Notes under the pieces: model-generated
What the model saw: only the letters and a program-made list of their open reading frames with translations
What the model was told of the DNA's origin: nothing
The model's database searches: none
Position numbers and translations under genes: made by a program
From: an uncultured Prevotella sp.
GTDB taxonomy: Bacteria; Bacteroidota; Bacteroidia; Bacteroidales; Bacteroidaceae
Reading direction: 5' to 3'
Assembly: GCA_900317405.1 (NCBI GenBank)
Contig: ONGP01000012.1
Coordinates: forward strand, 1 to 64,000
Length of the DNA: 64,000 nucleotides
Shown here: piece after piece, positions 25,520 to 34,123 of the stretch
How positions within the stretch are numbered: position 1 is the stretch's first letter
How the letters are laid out: the number at the start of each line of letters is the position of its first letter

Positions 25520-27301
25520 ATGAAAACAAAAATAAACATAAAAGCTATGGGTGTCGGAATGCTCTTCTCGGCTGCCCTGGTATGCTTTACCTCTTGTGAC
25601 GACTTCCTGGATCGTCCAACAGAGGATAGTTACAATACGGAGAACTATTATTCTTCCGACGAAGCCTGCATTTCGGGTGTCAACTATCTCTATAATTCGC
25701 CATGGTATGACTTCCAGCGTGGCTTTATCAAGGTTGGTGAGGTTATGGCCGGTAATATGTATTGGGGTAGTAGCCCTTACCTTAACTTCTCTGTTAATGG
25801 TACTGATGTAGACCTTGTTAATATGTCATATTCACTTTGGTCGGTTATCAGTCACTGTTCTACAGTATATCAGTCAATCAGTGGTGCCACAGCATCGCAG
25901 GCTGTGAAAAACCAGTGCATGGGTGAATGTCTGGCATGGAAGGCTATGGCATATTTCTATCTAGTACGTTCATTTGGTGATGTACCCATTGTTCACGACA
26001 ACTCTGCAACTCTTGCTGCAGGAGACTACAATGAACTGTCTAAGGTAGAGAAGGCAGATGTATACGAATATATCATCCTTACTCTTGAGAAGGCTATGGA
26101 GCTGCTTCCTAAGGAGAAGAGTACAACAGGCCGCATTGACTATTATTGTGCCGAAGGTCTGATGGCTAAGGTGTATCTGACAAAGGCAGGTGTATCTGGC
26201 AGTCTTAATAATGAAGATCTGGCAAAGGCAGCTCAGTATGCCAAGGATGTAATCGATAATTCTGGTCGTTCGCTGATGCCAGAATACGAGGACATCTTCC
26301 GCGGTTCTAACAATAATAGCGACGAGAGCCTGTTTGCTTGGCGCTGGACTGTTGGCGCTCACTGGACCTGTCAGAACTCACTGCAGAGCGACCTTGGTAT
26401 CGAAGGCTTCTGCGAGGTAGGTAATGTATGGGGCGGTTGGGGTGGCCCATCTGCCGACTTGATGGAAGCATTTGGTGTTTACACTATTGAAGGTACAGGT
26501 GCCGATGCTCGTTTGAAGGAATTCCCAAGTCCGGATAGCCGACCTGACATTGACAAGCGTCGTAAGGCTACAATGATGCTTCCTGGCGATGTGTATCCAT
26601 ACTTCTGGCGCGACAAGGGTGGTCTTGACTATCTGAAGTACATCTATGATAGTAACTACAACGAATCGGCAACTGGCCAGCTGGAAGGACCTTGCGGTTC
26701 TAACAACGTTAAGCACCTTTACGGAAATACCGCCGACCACGTAGCTGAGATGGGTATTGCCGATGGCCGTATGGCTTCTGCACTTGCTACTCACATCCTG
26801 CGTCTTGCCGATGTGTATTTGGTATATGCCGAGGCTATGACACTTCAAGGTAAGGGTTCCGATGCTTCTGCCTGTGATGCATATAATAAGGTACACCAGC
26901 GCGCTATTCCTACAGCAGCCGCAGTTAATAGTCTTACATTCGACATGATATGGAAGGAGCGCCGTCTTGAGCTTGCCGGCGAGGGCGACCGTTGGTACGA
27001 CTATGTTCGTCGTGCTTACTACGATGTCGATGCTTGTATCACCGAACTTAAGAACCAGCACCGCAACCAGCTCTGGAACTGCAACGCTCTCTACAAGGCC
27101 TACTTTGAGTCTGATCGCAGTACATGGAACATTGTAACAGCTGATGGTAATGTGGAGTATAATTACGAGACTGCTGTACCTAATGTTACAGCCAACTCTT
27201 TCGTTCTTCCATTCCCAACAGAGGACGTTGCTTTGAATCCTAATGTAGGTTCTAATGTTCCTCCTGTACATGTAGACATTCGTAATACTTATTCTTATTA
27301 A
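25520..27301 (+). CDS. SusD/RagB-type surface glycan-binding lipoprotein
   Basis: The 593-residue lipoprotein has a lipobox ending VCFTSC with Cys26. The SusD fold is shown by DDFLDRPTEDSYNTENYY at the N-terminus, TPR-like helices (for example CLAWKAMAYFYLVRSFGDVP) and the C-terminal RagB pattern WKERRLELAGEGDRWYDYVR. It forms the lid on SusC and binds glycans. Its stop codon overlaps the first possible ATG of the next gene (TAATG). Confidence 0.96.
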   Translation: MKTKINIKAMGVGMLFSAALVCFTSCDDFLDRPTEDSYNTENYYSSDEACISGVNYLYNSPWYDFQRGFIKVGEVMAGNMYWGSSPYLNFSVNGTDVDLVNMSYSLWSVISHCSTVYQSISGATASQAVKNQCMGECLAWKAMAYFYLVRSFGDVPIVHDNSATLAAGDYNELSKVEKADVYEYIILTLEKAMELLPKEKSTTGRIDYYCAEGLMAKVYLTKAGVSGSLNNEDLAKAAQYAKDVIDNSGRSLMPEYEDIFRGSNNNSDESLFAWRWTVGAHWTCQNSLQSDLGIEGFCEVGNVWGGWGGPSADLMEAFGVYTIEGTGADARLKEFPSPDSRPDIDKRRKATMMLPGDVYPYFWRDKGGLDYLKYIYDSNYNESATGQLEGPCGSNNVKHLYGNTADHVAEMGIADGRMASALATHILRLADVYLVYAEAMTLQGKGSDASACDAYNKVHQRAIPTAAAVNSLTFDMIWKERRLELAGEGDRWYDYVRRAYYDVDACITELKNQHRNQLWNCNALYKAYFESDRSTWNIVTADGNVEYNYETAVPNVTANSFVLPFPTEDVALNPNVGSNVPPVHVDIRNTYSY

Positions 27302-27321
27302 TGATTAAAATGCAATATAAA

Positions 27322-28632
27322 ATGAAAAAGCATATTAATTGGGCTTTACTTGCCGTCGGTTTTGTGTCGCTCTTCAGTTCTTGTGCTGACGATCCCGACA
27401 AATTTGAGTTGACGGGTGGAAAACCTTCAATAAACTATATACGTTTGCAGGATGCTGCTTCTAAGGATTCGCTCCTTGTCGAAGCTTTCACTGCCACTCC
27501 TATCTGTATTGTCGGTGAGAATCTTACAAGTATTAAGGAGATGTACTTCAATGATGTAAAGGCAACTCTGAATACAAGTTACATCACCAAGAACACCATG
27601 CTGCTCACTATCCCTAAGGATATTCCTAGTAGCAACACTGGTAAAATATACATGGTGACAAGCGATGCAGATACAGTTACCTACGACTTCAAGGTGCTTG
27701 TTCCTGCTCCTGTGGTTACTGCTATGAAGAATGAGTGGGCCAAGATAGGCGAAGATGCTGTTATAACAGGTCAGTATTTCGTTGATGACCCCAACCAGCC
27801 TCTGTCTGTTACCTTTACTGGCATCAGCAACTCTACCAGCATTAAGGTTCCCACAGAGAATATCAAGTCTATCTCTGCCTCTCAGATTGTATTCAAAGTT
27901 CCTGAGGGCGTTCAGGAGGGACAGGTTGAAGTAACTTCTATCTATGGTACAGGAAAATCTAAGTTCTACTTCCACGATAGCCGTGGTCTTATCACCAACT
28001 TCGACGGAGCTACCGATGTTGTTCCTCAGGGATGGAACATCAATGCTACCTACAGCGATGTAAACGGTGTTGACGGAAACTATGTACAAGTAGGACCTGC
28101 AGAAACCGAAGGTGGATGGGTTGAGGATCTTAAACTCCCATTCTGGTGTGGTAACTGGAACGGCGATCCTATGAGCATCACTTCCGGCCCTGGTATTCCT
28201 CTGCGCAACTTCTTGGATTTCTCTGATTGGCAGAACATGTCATTCAAGATGGAGCTCTATATTCCAAAGTCAAATCCATGGTCGGCAGGTGCTATGCAGA
28301 TTCTCTTCGTGAACAATCAGCAGTGTGCTAACGACTCTTGGCAGAATAACACTTACATCCACACCAGTGCCGACGGCGGTCTTGACCTGCCTCGCGCTCT
28401 CTACAATCCTTGGAAGGATTCAGGTTCATTCGATACTGGCGACGAGTGGATTACAGTAACTATTCCTCTGACAGAATTCGTATATAACGATGATGGTAGC
28501 AAGGTAAGCAATCCTATGAGCGAAAGTTCGTTCGACAGCTTCATTATCTGGCCTATCAATGGCGGCGTCTCTGGTACAATTTGTACACCAATATTCCGCT
28601 ATGACAACATCCGCGTTGTTCCAAATCTCTAA
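27322..28632 (+). CDS. Surface glycan-binding lipoprotein (SGBP-B-like)
   Basis: About 436 residues from the chosen start, where MKKHINWALLAVGFVSLFSSC gives a proper lipoprotein signal with Cys21. An in-frame ATG at 27301 overlaps the susD stop and would add seven residues before the signal. IPT/TIG-like Ig domains (about 30-215) precede a C-terminal beta-sandwich (about 220-436, with DGATDVVPQGWNINATYSDVNG) resembling the xyloglucan-binding domain of SGBP-B proteins. It probably presents the glycan to SusCD and the enzymes. Binding specificity is inferred from resemblance. Confidence 0.8.
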   Translation: MKKHINWALLAVGFVSLFSSCADDPDKFELTGGKPSINYIRLQDAASKDSLLVEAFTATPICIVGENLTSIKEMYFNDVKATLNTSYITKNTMLLTIPKDIPSSNTGKIYMVTSDADTVTYDFKVLVPAPVVTAMKNEWAKIGEDAVITGQYFVDDPNQPLSVTFTGISNSTSIKVPTENIKSISASQIVFKVPEGVQEGQVEVTSIYGTGKSKFYFHDSRGLITNFDGATDVVPQGWNINATYSDVNGVDGNYVQVGPAETEGGWVEDLKLPFWCGNWNGDPMSITSGPGIPLRNFLDFSDWQNMSFKMELYIPKSNPWSAGAMQILFVNNQQCANDSWQNNTYIHTSADGGLDLPRALYNPWKDSGSFDTGDEWITVTIPLTEFVYNDDGSKVSNPMSESSFDSFIIWPINGGVSGTICTPIFRYDNIRVVPNL

Positions 28633-28650
28633 TTAATTAAGCAAAAGACA

Positions 28651-31158
28651 ATGAAAAAGAAGAATATCTTTTCAGCCATCTTAACGATGTGCTTAGTGCT
28701 GACAGGAGCAACCTCCTTTACGGCATGTAGCAATGATGACCTCGACACAAACCAGTTTGTTTCTGGTGTAGGTCTCAATGTGTACGGTCCTACTCCAGTT
28801 ATGCGTGGTGGTACACTCCGCTTCATTGGTAGTAACCTGGATCAGATTTCTCAGGTAGAGATACCTGGTGTAGCCCCTATTACCAATATCGAAGTGGTAA
28901 AGGCTGGTATACCAAGCGAGATACGTGTTGTCGTTCCTCACGATGGTCCTGTGCCTGGCATTGTTAAACTGACCACAAAGACTGGTAACGTTATTTCAAC
29001 TATTACCGAGCTGAATTATACTGAAGGACTTGATCCTGCTAATATCACAATGCCTGCATCAGCTATGCCTGGTGAGAAAATTCAGATCACTATTCCTGAA
29101 GGAAGTGATGACTATTTGGATATCATCCAGATGGTAGAATTTGCAGATGGTGTACGTGTTGGTGTAGATAACTTTACTGCACACAACCGTTATGTTATCG
29201 AAGTGGTTGTTCCTGAGGAGGCAAAGACTGGTAAGCTGAATCTTTATACCGTCGATCTGACTAATGCTGAGATTGACCCAAACAATGTTCAATATCAGAT
29301 TATTCCAACCCAGAAGGCTATAGAGATTGGCGTTCCAACTACCAGTAAGATAGCTTCTCCTCGTGGTGAAGACGACGTGCTTGGCACTATCACCGCTAAG
29401 GTGGGTGAGACAATCACGCTGACAGGTAACTACTACAACTTGGTTGAGAAGGTTGTATTTGGAAGCGTTGAGGTTACAGATTTCGAGGCAACAAAGACTT
29501 CTATTACATTTGCATTACCAGCCGAGGCTCCCGATGGCGCTTTCAACTTCATTACCCGTTCTGGTGTTGAGGTTCCAGTAGGTAACATCAATACAGTTAA
29601 GCCTTCAGAGGCTGTTGCTACTCCTAACCCTGTAAAGGCCGGTACTGTTCTTATAATTAATGGTAAGGATCTTGATGTTGTTACAAGTGTTGAGTTCCCC
29701 GATGCTGATGCTCAGAGCGGTGATGCTATCACTGTGGCTGCCGACAAGATTATAGTTAAGGCAGTACCAGAAAAGGCTACCGAGGGTAATATCACTCTCC
29801 GCATGGCTAATGGTGCTGGTGTCGAAGTTGCTTACACATTGGTTAAGCCTGTTGTTACTGGTTACGGCAATTCAGTTGTAAATGCTGGTGGCGCATTGGT
29901 TATCAATGGTACTGACCTCGATCTGGTTAAGAGTGTACAGTTTGGCGATGGAACTACCGAGTTGAATGTAGAACCAGCAGCCGATGGTAACAGCATCTCT
30001 CTTACTGTACCTATGGACGCAGTAAGTTGTAAGCCAACTCTTAAGCTTGCTAACGGAACAACTATTTCTGGACCTGATCTGACAGTAAATGAAGCAGTAT
30101 TCTGCTATGCAGCAGCTCTGCCTAGTGGTGATGATGAGCTAAAGGCTGGTAATAGCATGGTACTTAGTGTAGTTAATGGCGACAAACTTACTGGTGTAGA
30201 AATTAATGGCGAAGCTTGCCAGTGGATTATTACAGGTCTGAACAAGGATCAGCTTATTATTGGTGTTCCAGAAAACGCCAAGAAGGGTTCTGCAGTTCGT
30301 CTGATTTCTTCCAACGGAGAGATTACCTATACCATAGACTTTATTCCTAACACTGAGGTAACCACAGTGCTGTGGACTGGTACTGTAGATCTTGGTTCAT
30401 GGTCTTTGAACTGGGAAATGGGTAAGGGCACTGCTGGTGACAATAATCCAAACATGTTCAAGGATATGGACCTCCAGGAGGGTGATGTAATCCGTGTATA
30501 TGTTACTCCATACAATGATTGGTGGAATGTAAAGTTCTACGATGGACATTGGGTTGCACAGGAAGAGGCTGGCGTTGCAGCAGGTGTAGGCAGCGGTGCT
30601 GAGATTAATCCTGGTAATTATAATCTTGCTGAGCACGATGGTGCCATAGAGTTTGTAGCTACCGCCCAAATGGTTGAACAATTGACTACCCTGACCGATT
30701 GGGGTATGTGCTGGATTGTTAATGGTGAAGGTGCTGTTCTTACTAAGATTGCTGTAACTCACTACAACAGCCTTGAGACGACTCTTTGGGAAGGTGAAGC
30801 TATTGCCGACGATTGGGGCAACCAGCCTTATGTCCTCTCTGATGGAGGTGCAGAACTGTCAGCTTTTGGTGCAAAGGCAGGTCAGACCATTTACTTCTAT
30901 CTCACTCCACTGGATGCAGCATGGAAGATTGAGTTTGTTGAAGGTCACTGGGGCAAAACCTACGCAAGTGTTTGTAGCTTGGGTAACGACACCGAAGGTG
31001 GTAAGTTCACTCAGTATGACCTTGATGGTAATGGAGGAAAGTATGCACTTAAACTCACTCAGGAGATGCTCGATGCAGCATATACCTCGCAGGGATGGGG
31101 TGGTGTATTCGTTCTCAATGGAGACAACGTGAAGTGTACTAAGATTACAATTGAGTAA
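28651..31158 (+). CDS. Multi-domain IPT/TIG lipoprotein with duplicated C-terminal binding module
   Basis: The 835-residue lipoprotein (Cys26 in TSFTACSN) begins with about five consecutive IPT/TIG-like Ig domains (about 40-565), recognisable from repeated GxxLxIxGxxLDxVxxVxFG strings such as GTVLIINGKDLDVVTSVEFP and GALVINGTDLDLVKSVQFGD. Two related aromatic-rich modules follow (about 570-708 and 708-835), each starting TTxLWxGxxxxxxW and containing W-K/V-F/I-x-x-GHW. These look like tandem carbohydrate-binding modules held away from the cell by an Ig stalk. It is the last gene before the hairpin at 31173. Confidence 0.8.
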   Translation: MKKKNIFSAILTMCLVLTGATSFTACSNDDLDTNQFVSGVGLNVYGPTPVMRGGTLRFIGSNLDQISQVEIPGVAPITNIEVVKAGIPSEIRVVVPHDGPVPGIVKLTTKTGNVISTITELNYTEGLDPANITMPASAMPGEKIQITIPEGSDDYLDIIQMVEFADGVRVGVDNFTAHNRYVIEVVVPEEAKTGKLNLYTVDLTNAEIDPNNVQYQIIPTQKAIEIGVPTTSKIASPRGEDDVLGTITAKVGETITLTGNYYNLVEKVVFGSVEVTDFEATKTSITFALPAEAPDGAFNFITRSGVEVPVGNINTVKPSEAVATPNPVKAGTVLIINGKDLDVVTSVEFPDADAQSGDAITVAADKIIVKAVPEKATEGNITLRMANGAGVEVAYTLVKPVVTGYGNSVVNAGGALVINGTDLDLVKSVQFGDGTTELNVEPAADGNSISLTVPMDAVSCKPTLKLANGTTISGPDLTVNEAVFCYAAALPSGDDELKAGNSMVLSVVNGDKLTGVEINGEACQWIITGLNKDQLIIGVPENAKKGSAVRLISSNGEITYTIDFIPNTEVTTVLWTGTVDLGSWSLNWEMGKGTAGDNNPNMFKDMDLQEGDVIRVYVTPYNDWWNVKFYDGHWVAQEEAGVAAGVGSGAEINPGNYNLAEHDGAIEFVATAQMVEQLTTLTDWGMCWIVNGEGAVLTKIAVTHYNSLETTLWEGEAIADDWGNQPYVLSDGGAELSAFGAKAGQTIYFYLTPLDAAWKIEFVEGHWGKTYASVCSLGNDTEGGKFTQYDLDGNGGKYALKLTQEMLDAAYTSQGWGGVFVLNGDNVKCTKITIE

Positions 31159-31172
31159 TTAACCTATAATTC

Positions 31173-31214
31173 AGGAGGCGCAATTGTATGATTGCGCCTC
31201 CTTTAAAATTTTGA
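31173..31214 (+). terminator. Intra-operon terminator or attenuator before GH26
   Basis: A perfect 12-bp stem (AGGAGGCGCAAT, loop TGTATG, ATTGCGCCTCCT; 31173-31202) is followed by TTAAAATTTT, and the GH26 ATG comes 13 bp after the stem. There is no room for a promoter after it, so enzyme expression probably depends on partial read-through. Confidence 0.8.
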
Positions 31215-31215
31215 T

Positions 31216-32409
31216 ATGTCTAAAGTTACAAAGAGCGTTTTATTGATAATCTCAGTTATCACGATGATAACTGCGTGTGGAAGAAATGGCAAAGCCGACG
31301 ACCCTATTGGTGAGTCGGGTAAGACTGTTCGTACAGAGAATATGCTAGCCAACCTGAAAGCTCAGGCTGATAGCGGTGTTTATATGTTTGGACATCATGA
31401 CGATGTGGTTTATGGTATAGGTTGGGAGTCAGATTATGACAACGACTCTACAATCGGAACAAAATCGGATGTAAAGAGCGTATGCAATGATTTTCCTGCT
31501 GTTCTTAGTTTCGACCTCGGTCATATAGAACTAGGTGACGATAAGAATCTGGATGGCGTACCTTTTAAGCGTATCCGTCAGGAAATCATAAACCACTTCG
31601 ATCATGGCGGTATGATTACACTTTCGTGGCATCTAGATAATCCGCTGTCGGGTGGCACCTCGTGGGTGGCCGATTCTCTGAAAGACATCGAAAAGAATAC
31701 CGTTGCCTCAGTTATTGAGGGCGGAAAGCAACATGAGCTATTCCTTACATGGCTAGACAAAGTGGCTGATTTCCTTAACTCATTAGAGACACCATACGGA
31801 GTCAGGGTTCCTGTGTTGTTCCGTCCATGGCACGAGCATACAGGTTCGTGGTTCTGGTGGGGCCAGGACTTCTGTACGCCAGAGCAATATAAGAGTCTTT
31901 GGACTTTGACAGTTGATCGTCTAAAGGACAAGGGCGTGGTAAATGCACTTTACGCTTACTCTCCTGGCACAGAACCCGATGGAGATGCCACAAAGTATCT
32001 GGAACGTTATCCGGGCGACGATATAATCGATGTTGTTGGTCTCGACTGTTACTGCTTTGCTCCTGATGCTGATACAGTAAAGATAGCAAAGTTTGCTGAT
32101 GACTTGGATAAGAATCTGGCTATGGTAAGCAAAGTGGCAAAAGCGCATAATAAGGTGATGGCACTAACCGAAACTGGTTATGAGGGCATCAAGACCAGCG
32201 ACTGGTGGACCAACACATTGGCTCCCGTACTGGAAAAGTATCCTATAGGATATGTGCTGGTATGGCGAAATGCCAGAGAGAGACCTCAGCATCACTTTGC
32301 TCCATATCCTGGTCATGCATCAACAACCAACTTTGTGGAATTCTATAATCTGAAGGAAACACTGTTCTTGCATGATGTAAGTGGACTATATCTTTCTAAT
32401 AACAACTAA
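31216..32409 (+). CDS. GH26 family beta-mannanase-like lipoprotein
   Basis: The 397-residue lipoprotein (Cys21 in TMITACG) has a GH26 (beta/alpha)8 barrel. The acid/base glutamate (near 207) is in LFRPWHEHTGSWFWWG and the nucleophile (near 318) is in MALTETGYEG; MITLSWHLDNP is also conserved. GH26 enzymes are mainly endo-beta-1,4-mannanases, with a few beta-glucan-active members. Surface anchoring is expected from the lipobox and the PUL setting. GH5 follows after 11 bp. Confidence 0.92.
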   Translation: MSKVTKSVLLIISVITMITACGRNGKADDPIGESGKTVRTENMLANLKAQADSGVYMFGHHDDVVYGIGWESDYDNDSTIGTKSDVKSVCNDFPAVLSFDLGHIELGDDKNLDGVPFKRIRQEIINHFDHGGMITLSWHLDNPLSGGTSWVADSLKDIEKNTVASVIEGGKQHELFLTWLDKVADFLNSLETPYGVRVPVLFRPWHEHTGSWFWWGQDFCTPEQYKSLWTLTVDRLKDKGVVNALYAYSPGTEPDGDATKYLERYPGDDIIDVVGLDCYCFAPDADTVKIAKFADDLDKNLAMVSKVAKAHNKVMALTETGYEGIKTSDWWTNTLAPVLEKYPIGYVLVWRNARERPQHHFAPYPGHASTTNFVEFYNLKETLFLHDVSGLYLSNNN

Positions 32410-32420
32410 TATTAACGAGT

Positions 32421-33998
32421 ATGAAATTTAAAAACATCTTTTCTATTACAGCCATTATGGCCATGCTTACTATTAATGTAGCATGTGGAGGAGGTAGCGA
32501 TGATCCAGAACCAACTCCTACCCCTCCTACACCAACGGTTACAGCACCTACGGTACTGTCAACAACCCCTGCTAATGGTGCAACAGATATTGCCACTGGT
32601 TCTATCAGTGTGCAAGTAAGCTATGACAAGGATGTCAATATGTCGAACGATCCCAGTTTGAAGCCTGTCATCTCAGGAGGAACTCTTTCTGGTTCTGCCT
32701 CAGTTAGTGGTAAGAATCTGAGTTTTACTGTTAACTGCTCTGATTACGAGACCAAGGTTACTGTAAAAATCCCCAAAGGACTTATCGGAGTTACAGGTGC
32801 CCTTGCTGATGAGTATTCATTCAGTTTCACCACAAAGAAGAAACCAGAAGCTCTCAATAACGACGCTACCGCTTTAGCCAAGAAATTGGGCTGGGGATGG
32901 AACCTCGGTAACCATTTCGACACTAGCTCAGGCCAGGATGGTGTGCCCAACCAATGGGGCTATTGGGATAATGCCAAACCTACACAGGCGCTCTATACCA
33001 ACCTGAAGGCTGCTGGTGTAAGCACCGTACGTGTATGTGTAACATGGGGTAACTATCAGACTGCCGACCCATGGACCATCGATGCCAACTATATGGCAGA
33101 GGTAAAACAGAATGTTGACTGGGCTGAGGCTGCAGGACTGAATGTCATCCTGAATATGCACCACGATGAGTATTGGCAGGACATCAAGCAGGCTGCCAGC
33201 AATAACATCATCAACGAGAATGTAAAGGACCGTATAGCCAAGACCTGGACTCAGATAGCCGAAACTTTTAAGGATAAAGGTGACTTCTTGTTCTTCGAGT
33301 CATTCAACGAGGTCCAGGATGGTAACTGGGGTTGGGGCGACAACCTTACTGATGGTGGCAAACAGTATAAGACTCTGAACGAGTGGAACCAGTTGGTAGT
33401 AAACACTATCCGTGCTACAGGTGGCAATAATGCCACACGCTGGATAGGTGTGCCTGCCTATGCATCTAGCCCCAAGTTCGCACTCGAAGATGGATTTGTA
33501 TTGCCTACAGATGCCGCCAACCGTGTGATGGTAAGCGTACACTTCTATGATCCTAACACTTTCACGCTGACACCGGAAGATAATGGCGGAAAGTCGGAAT
33601 GGGGCCACACAGCAGCATCAGGCAAATATCAGACTGGCAGCAACGAGGAGCATGTGGTTGAAACTTTCCAGAAATTGCAGGAGAAGTATGTTGCTAATAA
33701 TATTCCCGTTTACATTGGCGAGTATGGTTGCGTAATGCACACTACCGACCGCGCAAATCTGTTCCGCAACTACTATCTGGAGTATGTTTGTCGTGCGGCT
33801 CATACTTACAACATGCCATTGTTTGTATGGGATAACAACTCTACCGGAGGCGGAAATGAGCATCATGGTTACTTTAACCACAACGATGGATCATACCTTA
33901 ATGGTCTGGAATCGCTAGTAAAGACTATGATAAAGGCCGCAACATCTAATGATGCAGATTACACATTAGAGACTATTTACAACAATGCTCCAAAATAA
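32421..33998 (+). CDS. GH5 family endoglycanase lipoprotein (GH5_4-like)
   Basis: The 525-residue lipoprotein (Cys22 in NVACGGG) has a Pro/Thr linker (about 28-42), a Big_5-type Ig domain (about 43-137) and a GH5 barrel (about 145-510). Seen are LGWGWNLGNHFDTSSG, RVCVTWGNY, LNMHHDEYW, the acid/base glutamate in FFESFNEVQ (near 296) and the nucleophile in VYIGEYG (near 433). The motifs resemble subfamily 4, which includes xyloglucanases, beta-glucanases and glucomannan-active enzymes. A strong terminator closes the operon. Confidence 0.9.
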   Translation: MKFKNIFSITAIMAMLTINVACGGGSDDPEPTPTPPTPTVTAPTVLSTTPANGATDIATGSISVQVSYDKDVNMSNDPSLKPVISGGTLSGSASVSGKNLSFTVNCSDYETKVTVKIPKGLIGVTGALADEYSFSFTTKKKPEALNNDATALAKKLGWGWNLGNHFDTSSGQDGVPNQWGYWDNAKPTQALYTNLKAAGVSTVRVCVTWGNYQTADPWTIDANYMAEVKQNVDWAEAAGLNVILNMHHDEYWQDIKQAASNNIINENVKDRIAKTWTQIAETFKDKGDFLFFESFNEVQDGNWGWGDNLTDGGKQYKTLNEWNQLVVNTIRATGGNNATRWIGVPAYASSPKFALEDGFVLPTDAANRVMVSVHFYDPNTFTLTPEDNGGKSEWGHTAASGKYQTGSNEEHVVETFQKLQEKYVANNIPVYIGEYGCVMHTTDRANLFRNYYLEYVCRAAHTYNMPLFVWDNNSTGGGNEHHGYFNHNDGSYLNGLESLVKTMIKAATSNDADYTLETIYNNAPK

Positions 33999-34020
33999 AT
34001 AATGATTCAAATCCTTACCT

Positions 34021-34066
34021 AAAGGGCACTGAAAAAGTATCATTAGGCACTTTTTCAGTGCCCTTT
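34021..34066 (+). terminator. Strong terminator ending the PUL operon
   Basis: A perfect 18-bp stem (AAAGGGCACTGAAAAAGT pairing with 34049-34066) with a 10-base loop ends in a T-run. It is the strongest hairpin in the window. Confidence 0.92.
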
Positions 34067-34099
34067 TGGTATAATTAAGAAAAAATGTTGTATATTTGC
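34065..34099 (+). promoter_or_regulatory. GH31 promoter overlapping the terminator tail
   Basis: TATATTTGC (34091-34099) is a full -7 match. The nearest TTTG (34065-34068) is 22 bp away and lies in the tail of the preceding terminator. The spacing is slightly long. The GH31 start is 24 bp downstream. Confidence 0.55.
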
Positions 34100-34123
34100 A
34101 GCATTAAAATCAACTGGTGAACT

